Below, in pieces: positions 25,191 to 33,951 of a DNA stretch of 64,000 nt; within the stretch, counting starts at the first letter, position 1, and the number at the start of each line of letters is the position of its first letter. This DNA is from Alcanivorax profundi (GTDB taxonomy: Bacteria; Pseudomonadota; Gammaproteobacteria; Pseudomonadales; Alcanivoracaceae): assembly GCF_003597125.1 (NCBI RefSeq), contig NZ_QYYA01000001.1:372001-436000 (forward strand). The letters are read 5' to 3'. A program made the translations under genes and the position numbers. Under the pieces are notes generated by a model. That model had not been told where the DNA came from. It searched no databases and saw nothing but the letters and a program-made list of their open reading frames with translations.

Positions 25191-26801
25191 CTAAAGTCTT
25201 GCCACCCCAAAGGCGTTCGGGTGTAGCTGTCGTTGTTCTGCGTCTTCGCAGATGTCCAGTGCATAGGCCACCACCTTGCGGGTGTCGCGGGGGTCGATAA
25301 TGCCGTCGTCCCACAGGTGGGCGGTGCCGTAAAGGGCAGTTGACTGGCTCTCGAGTTTTTGCGCGGTGGTCTGCTGCAGCATATCGAGCACTTTTTCATC
25401 CGGTTCCAGACCCGCGGCCCGTTGTTTGGCTTCGGCGACGATGCGCAACACGGTACCGGCCTGCTGGCCACCCATGACAGCGACTTTGGAATTGGGCCAG
25501 GCAAAGATGAAGCGCGGATCCAGCCCCCGGCCACACATGGCATAGTTGCCGGCGCCATAGGAGCCACCAATGACCACGGAGATTTTCGGTACCCGGGCAT
25601 TGGCCACCGCCTGGAGCATCTTGGAGCCGTGCTTGATCACGCCATTCTGCTCGGCATCGGTGCCGACCATGAAACCGGTGGTGTTGTGAAGAAACAGTAG
25701 TGGCCGGCGAGTCTGGTCACACAGCTGAATAAACTGTGCTGCCTTGGCGGCACCTCGGGGGGTAATGGGGCCGTTGTTGCCAATAATCCCGACGGGCTTA
25801 CCCTCGATGGTGGCCCAGCCACACACTGTGGCACTGTCCCATTCGTTCTTGAAATCCAGGAAGTCAGAGGCGTCGACCACGCGGGCAATCACTTCGCGCA
25901 CGTCGTAGGGTTTCTTGCTGTCGTCAGGGATCACGCCGAGCAGTTCTTCCGGATCGTAAGCCGGTGGCTGGTGATCCGGTGCTTTCTGCGCGGCGCGTTG
26001 CCAGCCCAGCAGGCGAATCAGATCGCGGGCCAGGCGAATGCCGTCGGCATCATTCTCTGCCAGGTATTCGGCGGTGCCGGCGGTTCCGCTGTGCATTTCG
26101 GCTCCACCGAGTTCTTCATCCGTGGCGATTTCCCCGGTGGCGGCTTTCAGTAGCGGCGGCCCGGCCAGAAACATCTTGGCGCGGTTGCGTACCACGACCA
26201 CATAATCGGACAGGCCCGGCTGATAGGCGCCGCCAGCGGTGGCGTTGCCGTGCACGACGGTAATTTGCGGGACGCCAGCGGCAGACAGCCGCGCCTGATT
26301 GGCGAAGGTGCGGGCGCCTTCTACAAACACATCCGCGGCGTAATTCAGGTTGGCACCACCGGATTCCACCAGACTGACGACGGGCAGTTTGTTTTCCAGT
26401 GCGATGCGTTGCAGGCGAAGGGTCTTGTGCAGCCCGGAGGGTGTGACCGTGCCGCCCTTGATGGCCGAATTCGAGGCGGTGACCAGACAGCGTACCCCGG
26501 ACACGTAGCCGATACCGGCGATAACCCCGCCACCGGCTTCGGTGCCGTCCTTGTCATCATGCATCTTGTAGCCGGCCAGGTTCATCAGGCTCAGGAACGG
26601 TGAGCCGGCATCCAGCAGGCGGGAGACCCGTTCGATAGGCAGCAGCTGGCCGCGCTTGTCGAACTTCGGGCGCTTGCTTTCCGCGGTGTCCACCACCTTT
26701 TGTTCGATGGCACGGAATTCCTCGATGGCGGCCAGCAGAGCGTCGCGGTTCTGCTGGTATTCCTCGCTTTGGGTGTCCAGTGTGGAGTCGATGACAGCCA
26801 T
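25191..26801 (-). CDS. atuC: Geranyl-CoA carboxylase, carboxyltransferase (beta) subunit
   Basis: 536 residues, carboxyltransferase of a biotin-dependent acyl-CoA carboxylase, the partner of atuF. It has the crotonase-like halves with VVHGNATAGGAYQPGLSDYVVVVR and VIGGSYGAGNYAMCGRGLDPRF. The block LGGAEMHSGTAGTAEYLAENDADG matches what I recall of AtuC rather than the GGADVHCRxSGVxDHxA form of methylcrotonyl-CoA carboxylase. Its ATG overlaps the atuB TAA by one base (TAATG), giving coupled translation. Confidence 0.87.
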   Translation of the reverse strand: MAVIDSTLDTQSEEYQQNRDALLAAIEEFRAIEQKVVDTAESKRPKFDKRGQLLPIERVSRLLDAGSPFLSLMNLAGYKMHDDKDGTEAGGGVIAGIGYVSGVRCLVTASNSAIKGGTVTPSGLHKTLRLQRIALENKLPVVSLVESGGANLNYAADVFVEGARTFANQARLSAAGVPQITVVHGNATAGGAYQPGLSDYVVVVRNRAKMFLAGPPLLKAATGEIATDEELGGAEMHSGTAGTAEYLAENDADGIRLARDLIRLLGWQRAAQKAPDHQPPAYDPEELLGVIPDDSKKPYDVREVIARVVDASDFLDFKNEWDSATVCGWATIEGKPVGIIGNNGPITPRGAAKAAQFIQLCDQTRRPLLFLHNTTGFMVGTDAEQNGVIKHGSKMLQAVANARVPKISVVIGGSYGAGNYAMCGRGLDPRFIFAWPNSKVAVMGGQQAGTVLRIVAEAKQRAAGLEPDEKVLDMLQQTTAQKLESQSTALYGTAHLWDDGIIDPRDTRKVVAYALDICEDAEQRQLHPNAFGVARL

Positions 26802-27670
26802 TAGAGATCCTTGAATACGTCGGGCGTGGTGGCGCGGTGGAAGCCGTCGAACGGCGCACTGTTGTCGTGATCGGGCAACGGGAATACCGCCACATTGCCC
26901 TGGCTGGCGGCACCGTCGATGCGCAGGGTGTCGCCGCTGATAAAGGCTGCGGCATCACTGAGCAGGAAGCAGATTGCCCCGGAAATTTCGGCCTCGTTGC
27001 CCATGCGCTTGAGTGGCACCGCGGCCTTGAGGGTTTTTAGTGTCTGCTTGAAGCCCTCGGGGTAAGTGTCCATGCCACTGGACATGATCCAGCCGGGAGC
27101 AACCGCGTTGACGCGCACCCCACAGTTTCCCCATTCGTAGGCAGCTGTCTGGGTGAAGTTCACCATGCCGGCACGGGCTGCGCCGGAATGCCCCATCCCC
27201 GGCATGCCTGCCCACATGTCCGCGACAATGTTGACGATGGCCCCGCCGTTGCGGTTCATGCCCTGGGTGAAAACTTCCCGGGCCATCAGGAAGCCCCCGG
27301 TCAGGTTGGTGCGCACTACGGTTTCCCAGCCTTTCTGGCTGATCAGGGCCAGCGGGGAGGGGAACTGGCCGCCGGCATTGTTGACCAGACCATGAACGGT
27401 CTCTACGGCGTTGTAGACTGCCGCTACGGTGGCTTTGACGGCCTCCTCGTCGCGGATGTCACAGGTAAAGCCCAGTGCCTGGCCACCGTCTTCGTTGATT
27501 TCGGCGATCACGCTGTCCAGTTTTTCCTGTTTGCGGCCGATCAGCACCACACGTGCTCCCAATGAGGCCAGCTCATGGGCGGTGCAACGGCCAATGCCGG
27601 AGCCGCCGCCGGTCACGATGATGTTTTTGCCGGCAAACAGATCAGGTTTGAAGACGGAACGGTATGACAT
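26801..27670 (-). CDS. atuB: Short-chain dehydrogenase/reductase AtuB
   Basis: 289 residues with an N-terminal TGGGSGIG NAD(P)-binding loop and NNAGG. The catalytic Tyr-xxx-Lys motif is not seen: the corresponding segment is HSGAARAGMVNFT, as in the peroxisomal trans-2-enoyl-CoA reductase (PECR/DECR) group. The reaction may then be an enoyl-CoA type reduction or a redox step on a CoA ester rather than alcohol oxidation. Between atuA (62-base gap) and atuC (overlapping). Confidence 0.82.
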   Translation of the reverse strand: MSYRSVFKPDLFAGKNIIVTGGGSGIGRCTAHELASLGARVVLIGRKQEKLDSVIAEINEDGGQALGFTCDIRDEEAVKATVAAVYNAVETVHGLVNNAGGQFPSPLALISQKGWETVVRTNLTGGFLMAREVFTQGMNRNGGAIVNIVADMWAGMPGMGHSGAARAGMVNFTQTAAYEWGNCGVRVNAVAPGWIMSSGMDTYPEGFKQTLKTLKAAVPLKRMGNEAEISGAICFLLSDAAAFISGDTLRIDGAASQGNVAVFPLPDHDNSAPFDGFHRATTPDVFKDL

Positions 27671-27732
27671 GGAATTCCCTTATCTATTGGTTGAAAGCGT
27701 CGGACGTCTGATGTCAGGCGCTAAAATCAAAA

Positions 27733-29523
27733 TCATGCCCCCACTTCGTCAGCGATGTCCTGGCTGACAAGGATCGGCATATCCAGCAGTTGCTGGGCAA
27801 ACGCTTTCCCCTGGGGATCGATGCGCAGGGATGCCATGCCGCCGCCGCCCAGAGCGTTACGCAGCAGGAAATTGAAGGCGTTCATGCCGGGCATGGCCCA
27901 GCGTTCCACGCTGCCGGTCTCTGCGTCGAGGACATGCTGCATATAATGCGCAACGGCTTGTTCAGTGAGGGCGGCATCAATAAAGGGCAGGTAGTCAGGG
28001 TGCCGGGCGATGACGCCGATATTGGCATGGTTGCCCTTGTCGCCGCTGCGTGCCCAGGCCAGCTTGATCAGCGGAACGGTGGTCAAGTCTGCGGACGTTT
28101 GCGTTGCGCCGGCCGGGTCGGCGGGTAGCCGGGCAGGGTCCAGCGGCACACCTGCAGGAATGTCTACGGGGTGCGTTTCGCCGCCAAGATCCACGCTTAC
28201 CGGCACCTGCTGTTTGTTGACCAGGGTGGAAAACAGCCGGATGCGCGGCACCGGTTTCGGACGCCCCCCCACCAGGCCGGAGAGCCCCGGGGCCATCCCG
28301 GTGGCGGCCTGGGCGATTTCCCGGGCGAACAGCCCCAGGGCCTTCTTGTCGTCGTGCAGGGCGGCGATCTTGACCACTACCTCTCGGGTGTCGCCGCGCT
28401 GTCCCTGGGCGCCGTAGGTGGCCTCGCTGCCAAGAATCTCCACACTGGTTTCCCGGAAGGGAGGCATACCCAATTGCTGATAAAGACCGGAAACCTTGCG
28501 CAGGATCGCATCCGCAACCACCTGGCCTTTTTCCGGGGCACCCATGCCGCCCATCAGGAAAGAGGCGGTAATCCGGTGCCCGTCCGGGTAGGTGGCGGAC
28601 ACCTTGTAACTGTCGGTTGGCGGCAAGCCGCGCGCGCCGCTGACGCGTACCCGGTTGTCGCCCTCCTGACTCAGTGTCACTTGGGTAAAATCACACACCA
28701 CATCCGGGAGGATGTAGGCTCGCGGATCACCGATTTCATAGACGATCTGTTCGCCCACGGTGGCCGGGGTGATCAGTCCGCCGGTGTTGTCGGGTTTGCT
28801 GATGATAAAGTCACCGTCGGCAAAGCATTCAGCGATCGGGAATCCCATGTTGTGAAAATCGGGGACCTCTTGCCAATCGGTGAAGTTACCGCCGGTACAC
28901 TGGGCGCCGCATTCAATCACGTGGCCGGCCAGTGAGCCCTGGGCAAGTTTGTCGTAGTCGTCGTTGGCCCAGTGGAACTCATGCATTAGTGGGCCCAGCA
29001 CCAGGGCAGAGTCTGCGATGCGCCCGGTCAGTACGATGTCGGCACCGGCATCCAGCGCGGCCTTGATGGGCAGGGCGCCGAGATAGGCATTCATGGTCAG
29101 GGTCATGGGGGGCAGGGGCGTGCCGTTGTCCAGCTCGCGGGCTTCGGCAAAATCGGCGCGGCGAGGGTTGAGGTCGTCGCCCTCCACCAAGGCAATTTTC
29201 AGGTCCACCCCCGCTGCCGCGAAGGCTTTTTCCAGCGCGGCCCGGCAGGCGCGGGGATTGACGCCGCCGGCGTTGCTGATGACCTTGATCCCTTTGCGGC
29301 GAATGTCTTTCGCCAGTGGTGCCATGACCTGGGTAACAAAGTCATGGGCGTAACCGGCTTCCGGGTCTTTCAGACGTGCACCAGCCATGATCGACAGGGT
29401 CACCTCGGCAAGATAGTCGAATACCAGGTAATCGATCTCGGCCTGCTTCACCAGCTGGAAAGCAGCGCTGTTGGTGTCGCCCCAGAAAGCGGCGGCGCAG
29501 CCGATGCGAATCGAATCGGTCAT
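27733..29523 (-). CDS. atuA: Acyclic terpene utilization protein AtuA (DUF1446)
   Basis: 596 residues, close to P. aeruginosa AtuA. The N-terminal two-thirds is the DUF1446 domain ([55 protein letters not shown]); the last ~100 residues are a separate domain ([23 protein letters not shown]). Essential for growth on citronellol in P. aeruginosa but its reaction is unknown. First gene of the cluster. The start at MTDSIRIG has GGAG upstream; the longer frame through a TTG runs into the operator-like repeat. Confidence 0.9.
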   Translation of the reverse strand: MTDSIRIGCAAAFWGDTNSAAFQLVKQAEIDYLVFDYLAEVTLSIMAGARLKDPEAGYAHDFVTQVMAPLAKDIRRKGIKVISNAGGVNPRACRAALEKAFAAAGVDLKIALVEGDDLNPRRADFAEARELDNGTPLPPMTLTMNAYLGALPIKAALDAGADIVLTGRIADSALVLGPLMHEFHWANDDYDKLAQGSLAGHVIECGAQCTGGNFTDWQEVPDFHNMGFPIAECFADGDFIISKPDNTGGLITPATVGEQIVYEIGDPRAYILPDVVCDFTQVTLSQEGDNRVRVSGARGLPPTDSYKVSATYPDGHRITASFLMGGMGAPEKGQVVADAILRKVSGLYQQLGMPPFRETSVEILGSEATYGAQGQRGDTREVVVKIAALHDDKKALGLFAREIAQAATGMAPGLSGLVGGRPKPVPRIRLFSTLVNKQQVPVSVDLGGETHPVDIPAGVPLDPARLPADPAGATQTSADLTTVPLIKLAWARSGDKGNHANIGVIARHPDYLPFIDAALTEQAVAHYMQHVLDAETGSVERWAMPGMNAFNFLLRNALGGGGMASLRIDPQGKAFAQQLLDMPILVSQDIADEVGA

Positions 29524-29563
29524 GTTGGCTCCATTTGCCTGTTTGAGCATGGTTCCGTAAGCT

Positions 29564-29581
29564 ACCAAGCAAGCGCTTGGT
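29564..29581. promoter_or_regulatory. Probable AtuR operator between atuA and atuR
   Basis: Inverted repeat ACCAAGC-AAGC-GCTTGGT (7-4-7), 41 bases upstream of the atuA start and 105 upstream of atuR. This is the size and form of TetR-family operators. Binding by AtuR is inferred. Confidence 0.65.
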
Positions 29582-29685
29582 CTGTAAAGGTGTGGGGCTG
29601 AAATTTGTGAGTCCGGTCCCCGGCTTCGCCTTGCTGCCAGCTGCCTGTAACCGGGATAATGCCGCCAGACAAAAAGAGGACAACA

Positions 29686-30279
29686 ATGGCTGAGTCACTG
29701 GCAATTAATGGAATCGATGATTCCCCGCGCGGCCGGCTGCTGAGCGCGGCGGCCCATCTGTTTCGCGACAAGGGGTTCGATCGCACCACGGTACGTGACA
29801 TTGCGGCATCCGTGGGGATTCAGAGCGGTTCCATTTTTCATCACTTCAAGACCAAGGAAGACATCCTCTATGCGGTGATGGAAGAGGTGATCCACTTCAA
29901 TACGGCTCGCCTGCGTGATGCGGTGGCCGCAGAATCATCGGCGCAAGGCCAGCTGCGCGCACTGATTCGCGCCGAACTGCAGTCCATTGTGGGCGACACG
30001 GCCGAGGCCATGACGGTGATGGTGACGGAATGGCGCTGCCTGAGTGAAGAGAAGCAGCGCAAGGCGCTGGAGCTGCGAAGCATTTATGAACAGCTGTGGC
30101 TGGATGCGTTGCAGGCGCTTCATGAGCAGGGGGCGTTCAAGACCGATCCTTTCATTATGCGCCGTTTGCTCACGGGTATGACGGGGTGGGCTCCCAACTG
30201 GTTTGACCGCGACGGCTCTCTGACCCTGGATAATCTGGCCGATATCATGCTTGCCCGCGTCGTTGGGGAAAATCCATGA
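29686..30279 (+). CDS. atuR: TetR-family repressor AtuR
   Basis: 198 residues from the ATG with GAGGA 6 bases upstream. N-terminal TetR helix-turn-helix ([44 protein letters not shown]) and a helical ligand domain. Placed divergently from atuA as in P. aeruginosa, where AtuR represses the cluster and is relieved by terpene intermediates. The TGA overlaps the ATG of the next ORF (ATGA). Confidence 0.86.
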   Translation: MAESLAINGIDDSPRGRLLSAAAHLFRDKGFDRTTVRDIAASVGIQSGSIFHHFKTKEDILYAVMEEVIHFNTARLRDAVAAESSAQGQLRALIRAELQSIVGDTAEAMTVMVTEWRCLSEEKQRKALELRSIYEQLWLDALQALHEQGAFKTDPFIMRRLLTGMTGWAPNWFDRDGSLTLDNLADIMLARVVGENP

Positions 30280-30470
30280 TCGGCAACGCCATTGCCTGGG
30301 GGCAAACGGGCTACAGCATCATCGAGGAAGGGGAGCTCAATCGTCAGACCTGGGCGCTGGATGTGCATCATTACCTTGTTGCGCGGCCCAACGGACAGAA
30401 CCTGCCAGGGCGCTTCACCCTGGAAGAGGCAAAGCGCAAGATTGAGGCGCTGGAGGCGGCAGGCGACTGA
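30276..30470 (+). CDS. Small ORF coupled to atuR
   Basis: 64 residues; its ATG overlaps the atuR stop by four bases, so it is very likely translated. Contains aromatic YSIIEEGELNRQTWALDVHHYLV and an ending helix TLEEAKRKIEALEAAG. It has no signal peptide or membrane segment. Family not recognised; may modulate AtuR. Confidence 0.6.
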   Translation: MIGNAIAWGQTGYSIIEEGELNRQTWALDVHHYLVARPNGQNLPGRFTLEEAKRKIEALEAAGD

Positions 30471-30558
30471 TTTTGCGGTGGTTTTCTGGCCGTTTTGCCC
30501 AAGAATTGCCCGTTTAGCGCATTTTGTAGGCAAACGAACATTTTTCTGCAAAAAGCCG

Positions 30559-30586
30559 TTGACACCCCCGGCCCAATCCCTAAAAT
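30559..30586 (+). promoter_or_regulatory. Promoter of the tRNA-Val/tRNA-Asp transcript
   Basis: TTGACA (30559-30564) and TAAAAT (30581-30586) at 16-base spacing, followed by a GC-rich discriminator (GGCGCCC), which fits stringent control of a stable RNA operon. Confidence 0.75.
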
Positions 30587-30614
30587 GGCGCCCACTTCGC
30601 AGCGACGCGAACAT

Positions 30615-30690
30615 GGGTGATTAGCTCAGCTGGGAGAGCATCTGCCTTACAAGCAGAGGGTCGGCGGTTCGATCCCGTCATCACCCACCA
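30615..30690 (+). tRNA. tRNA-Val (anticodon TAC)
   Basis: 76 bases including the encoded CCA. Acceptor stem GGGTGAT pairs with ATCACCC; D-loop AGCTCAGCTGGGAGAGC; anticodon loop CTTACAA; T-arm GGTTCGATCCC. Confidence 0.97.
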
Positions 30691-30718
30691 AAATTTGAAA
30701 GAATTCCGAAAGGAATGT

Positions 30719-30795
30719 GGAGCGGTAGTTCAGTTGGTTAGAATACCGGCCTGTCACGCCGGGGGTCGCGGGTTCGAGTCCCGTCCGCTCCGCCA
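30719..30795 (+). tRNA. tRNA-Asp (anticodon GTC)
   Basis: 77 bases including CCA. Acceptor GGAGCGG pairs with CCGCTCC, with discriminator G; anticodon loop CTGTCAC; T-arm GGTTCGAGTCC. It is 28 bases after tRNA-Val, in the same transcript. Confidence 0.97.
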
Positions 30796-30802
30796 CTATT
30801 CG

Positions 30803-30840
30803 CAGAAAAGGCCCTCAGAAATGAGGGCCTTTTCTGTTTC
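30803..30840 (+). terminator. Terminator of the tRNA transcript
   Basis: 15-bp perfect stem CAGAAAAGGCCCTCA / TGAGGGCCTTTTCTG with GAAA tetraloop, the right half carrying a TTTTCTGTTT tail. Confidence 0.93.
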
Positions 30841-30962
30841 AGGCTTTACTGCCCACGTCATCCCCGCGCCTCCTGTTGCCATTCTCGCCTTTAATGAACT
30901 TGTCACCTTTCCTGTGTCTAATCATTTGGACGACATGTGAAATGACAAAAAAGGAAATGACA

Positions 30963-31067
30963 ATGGAAGAACTCTTTGAAGAGCGTCTGGAAGAAAAGCA
31001 GTTGATGGAAAGCCTGGAAGAATGGCTGGAAGATGATGATTGGGCCGATGACGGTGAGGAGCTTTAA
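30963..31067 (+). CDS. Candidate acidic microprotein (34 codons)
   Basis: An AAGGA site lies 7 bases before this ATG (two in-frame ATGs at 30942 and 30957 have worse spacing). The product is extremely acidic: about half of the 34 residues are Glu or Asp, with a helical pattern MEELFEERLEEK and the end WADDGEEL, and two Trp. It stands alone between the tRNA terminator and the next gene. Unrecognised; a DNA-mimic or binding peptide is only one idea. The rest of 31068-31328 is regulatory sequence. Confidence 0.45.
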   Translation: MEELFEERLEEKQLMESLEEWLEDDDWADDGEEL

Positions 31068-31151
31068 CGTCTCCTCCCGCACGGTTGCCCATCAGCGATT
31101 TTCCTCTCTGCGCCTGCCTTGTTATTCGACTTCCCCTCTGTTCTAACGAAT

Positions 31152-31275
31152 TGACCTGTATGGGTCATGCCTCCTGATGTCTGCTTTTTTTTATCTGCCA
31201 TTCAGGTCACACTCTTTCTGATGTGGCTGACTATAATTGGCCGAACCGTGCTGTGTTTGTCACTTTGGGTGTGAC
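31152..31275 (+). promoter_or_regulatory. Leader/promoter region of the coiled-coil gene
   Basis: A -10-like TATAAT at 31232-31237 without a clear -35. Two inverted repeats flank it: TGACC-N6-GGTCA (31152-31167) and GTCAC-N7-GTGAC (31259-31275), candidates for operators. Nothing else coding is seen between 31068 and 31328. Confidence 0.4.
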
Positions 31276-31328
31276 GGGGTAAGGCAGCGGCGGCAACTAC
31301 AATAATTCAGGGAAAGGAAGGGCACTTC

Positions 31329-32705
31329 ATGTCTTCATCTGCGGTGACATCCGAAGCCATTCTGTTTTTTGATCATCGAGGGATCAGCAAGAGTATGCTG
31401 TATTCCGACTTCGAAGCCATTCTGGACGGGATGGTCGGTGTGCCGGAGTTCGCCGACAAAGAGGTGCGTGGCGCCTATTGTGTTGTGAATGGCCAATTGA
31501 AGGTGCGAGGTCTGGTGTTGTTTACCATTGACTTCGATGAAGACGGAATGGCTGATACGACCTGGAATGTGCCGCTTCGCCATCTGGTCGAGCATGCGGC
31601 CCAGGGGCCGGATATGGGGGCTGGACCGGTTCGTCTTGCTTGCCGCAGCCAGTGCCCGGTGGCCTGGCACCAGGACCAACTGTGGGATCCGGGCATGAAG
31701 CCCGGCGCCAACGACTTTATTGCTATCCGCGATACCATTTATGACCGAGGCTCCAAGATGGGGTTGGAGCTTGATGATGATATGGAGCCGCCATCCATTG
31801 CGCCGCCTGTACTTGGCGCTCAGGAGGTGCCGGCCGCTCCCGCTGTCAAGGCCGACGAAGAGGCTCGCAAAAAAGATGACGAAGAGCGGGTGCGGCTTGC
31901 CCGGATTATCAAGGAGTTGCGTCTGAGGGTGCAGACCCTGGAAAACTCCCAGTCCGAAGAGGCGGCAAAGCTGCGTTATTCTGCGCAGCAGAAGGAAGAA
32001 ATCCTCAATGCCCAGATTGAAAAAGTGATGGGGCAGTTCAAGGCGCTGAAATCCCAGAATGGCGCCCTGAGAGAGCAGAATGAGTCGCTCAAGGCCCAGG
32101 TGCTGTCGTTGAACCAGAGCCTGGAAGAGCAAAGTCGACGTAGCGAAAATCAGGGCAGTGAGCTGGAGGTGCTGACCGAACAGTACAAACTGGCTCTGGA
32201 GCAGCGCCTGGAAGAAGAGCGCGCTCGCCTGGCCGAGCAGATCCATGCCAAGGAAATGGACGTGCTCAACCGTGATGATTTGATCGGTGAGCTCCGTGAG
32301 GAAGTGACTGCGCTGAAGCGAAATCAGGCCAAGGAAGCCAATAGTGGCGCCCAGAAAGTTTTGGAAAAGCTCGAGGAGCTGGGTCTCAGCTTTATCGCTT
32401 TTCACCCCGGTGCGGGCCACATCTCTATCCCTGCCAATCAGATTGCCGGTTACATGGAAAACCCGGTGGCGTTTGCTGCGCGCAAGTGCCTGGTGACCGA
32501 AGACCATTACCGCGCCTGGCTGGCGCATTACGAAAATCCGGTTTGTCAGGTGGGTATTGGCCAGGATGGGCAGGCCTGTGGCAAGCGGGTCATTCGTGTA
32601 GAGGTGCCCAATCAGTTCAAACCGGGAGTCTCGGATTGTAACGCCAATCGTTGTCCGAATTGTCGCAATGATTCCGCCATCGACAACGTGCTGAGATTTC
32701 GATAG
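31329..32705 (+). CDS. Coiled-coil protein with C-terminal Cys cluster
   Basis: 458 residues, not recognised as a named family. N-terminal globular domain (1-150) with EAILFFDHRGISKSMLYSDFEAIL and two Cys (ACRSQCPVAWH). A charged coiled coil runs about 185-345. A C-terminal domain (about 350-458) includes HPGAGHISIPANQIAGYMENPVAFAARKCLVTEDHY, then four cysteines in CQVGIG...CGKR...CNANRCPNCRN, a likely metal site. Probably cytosolic; preceded by a long leader with inverted repeats. AAGGAAGGG lies upstream of the ATG. Confidence 0.6.
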   Translation: MSSSAVTSEAILFFDHRGISKSMLYSDFEAILDGMVGVPEFADKEVRGAYCVVNGQLKVRGLVLFTIDFDEDGMADTTWNVPLRHLVEHAAQGPDMGAGPVRLACRSQCPVAWHQDQLWDPGMKPGANDFIAIRDTIYDRGSKMGLELDDDMEPPSIAPPVLGAQEVPAAPAVKADEEARKKDDEERVRLARIIKELRLRVQTLENSQSEEAAKLRYSAQQKEEILNAQIEKVMGQFKALKSQNGALREQNESLKAQVLSLNQSLEEQSRRSENQGSELEVLTEQYKLALEQRLEEERARLAEQIHAKEMDVLNRDDLIGELREEVTALKRNQAKEANSGAQKVLEKLEELGLSFIAFHPGAGHISIPANQIAGYMENPVAFAARKCLVTEDHYRAWLAHYENPVCQVGIGQDGQACGKRVIRVEVPNQFKPGVSDCNANRCPNCRNDSAIDNVLRFR

Positions 32706-32816
32706 TGCGAAAGGGCGGCATGCGCCCTGTTTGTCGGGAACTGGTAGGGTTCTTGCAGAAGTTACCGCAGATAAACCTCAATAACAGAAATAAGCAAAAT
32801 ATCGGGAGTGGCGGAT

Positions 32817-33890
32817 ATGGCACGCGAGTCCATTGATAAAAGCCTTCTACAGACCTTTGTGCCCGTGAATGCCTTGTCTGGTGATCAGCTCGATTGGTTA
32901 CTGGATCAGCAGGAGGTGTGCCGCTATTTGTCAGAAGATGTCCTTTTTTCGCTGGGGGATCAGGACAACACCACGATTTATCTGTTGAGTGGCAAGGTCG
33001 AGTTGACAGATGAAGAAGGGAAAACGCAGGTGGTCAGCGCTGGCGATACGGCATCCTGGCACCCGCTGGATCATGCCCAGCCGCGCCGTAGTACTGCACG
33101 AGCGTTGGGGGAAGTAAGTGTGGTGCGGTTTGACAGTTTTCGGCTGGATACCATTCTCTCCTGGGACCAGTCTGCCGGTTACGTGATTCTGGACATCAAC
33201 GCCAACTCTGCCTACCAGAACGATCGCGAGTGGATGATTCGTCTGCTCAAGTCCAAACTGTTTCACCGGGTTCCCCCCACCAACATCCTCGAAATATTCC
33301 GGCGTCTGCGCGCGTTCCGTCAGAAGGAAGGCGATGTGATCATTCGCCAGGGAGAGGCTGCTGATTGCTGTTACATACTGAAAGAAGGTGTGTGCGAGGT
33401 CTCCATCAGTATGGGGGACAGTGAGCCGACCCCGGTGGCCATGCTGGAGGAGGGGCAGTGGTTTGGTGAAGAGGCTCTGCTGTCCGGTAAGCCCCGAAAC
33501 GCCACCGTGACCATGGCTACGGATGGGGTATTGATGAAATTGGATCGCAAGGATTTCGATGCCCTGCTGCGTGAACCTATTATTAATACCATGGCGGCGG
33601 ACAAGGTGCTGGAATCCGTGGATCGTGGTGCCTGGTGGCTGGATGTGCGAACCAGTGATGAGTTTGATCAGGAGCATCTGGTCGGCGCCACCAATATGCC
33701 GCTGAATGTGCTGCGCCTGAAATCCCGCCTGCTGGATCCGAGCAAGACCTATGTGGCCTATTGTGACACCGGCCGCCGTAGCGCAACGGCCGCTTTTCTG
33801 TTAAAAAACGCCGGTTTGGACGTAATCGTTCTGGATGGCGGGCTAAATGCCAATGCTGCTACCCTGAACGAGTACCTCACTCAGGGGTGA
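32817..33890 (+). CDS. Double cNMP-binding domain protein fused to rhodanese
   Basis: 357 residues from the ATG at 32817 (GGGAG 8 bases before). A first degenerate cyclic-nucleotide-binding fold (about 15-130), then a second better one (about 140-255: GDVIIRQGEAADCCYILKEGVCEVSI, GQWFGEEALLSGKPRNATV with the phosphate-binding loop). The C-terminal rhodanese domain (about 260-357) ends WWLDVRTSDEFDQEHLVGATNMPL and YCDTGRRSATAA with catalytic Cys316. No HTH. It may sense a nucleotide and gate a sulfur-transfer or redox activity; nadK lies downstream. Confidence 0.82.
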   Translation: MARESIDKSLLQTFVPVNALSGDQLDWLLDQQEVCRYLSEDVLFSLGDQDNTTIYLLSGKVELTDEEGKTQVVSAGDTASWHPLDHAQPRRSTARALGEVSVVRFDSFRLDTILSWDQSAGYVILDINANSAYQNDREWMIRLLKSKLFHRVPPTNILEIFRRLRAFRQKEGDVIIRQGEAADCCYILKEGVCEVSISMGDSEPTPVAMLEEGQWFGEEALLSGKPRNATVTMATDGVLMKLDRKDFDALLREPIINTMAADKVLESVDRGAWWLDVRTSDEFDQEHLVGATNMPLNVLRLKSRLLDPSKTYVAYCDTGRRSATAAFLLKNAGLDVIVLDGGLNANAATLNEYLTQG

Positions 33891-33951
33891 TGGCTGCCGC
33901 CGGTAGCGTCCCCCGCAACCGGCTGCAGCAACCGCTGCCCCAGGGATTTCC

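Noticed and set aside
29524-29568. Extra 15 N-terminal codons of atuA from a TTG
   Set aside because: Runs into the operator-like repeat; the ATG at 29523 has GGAG upstream and fits the family length.
31335-32528. 397-codon minus-strand ORF opposite the coiled-coil gene
   Set aside because: The plus-strand frame has a good ribosome site and coherent domains; the reverse is Gln/Leu/His-rich shadow.
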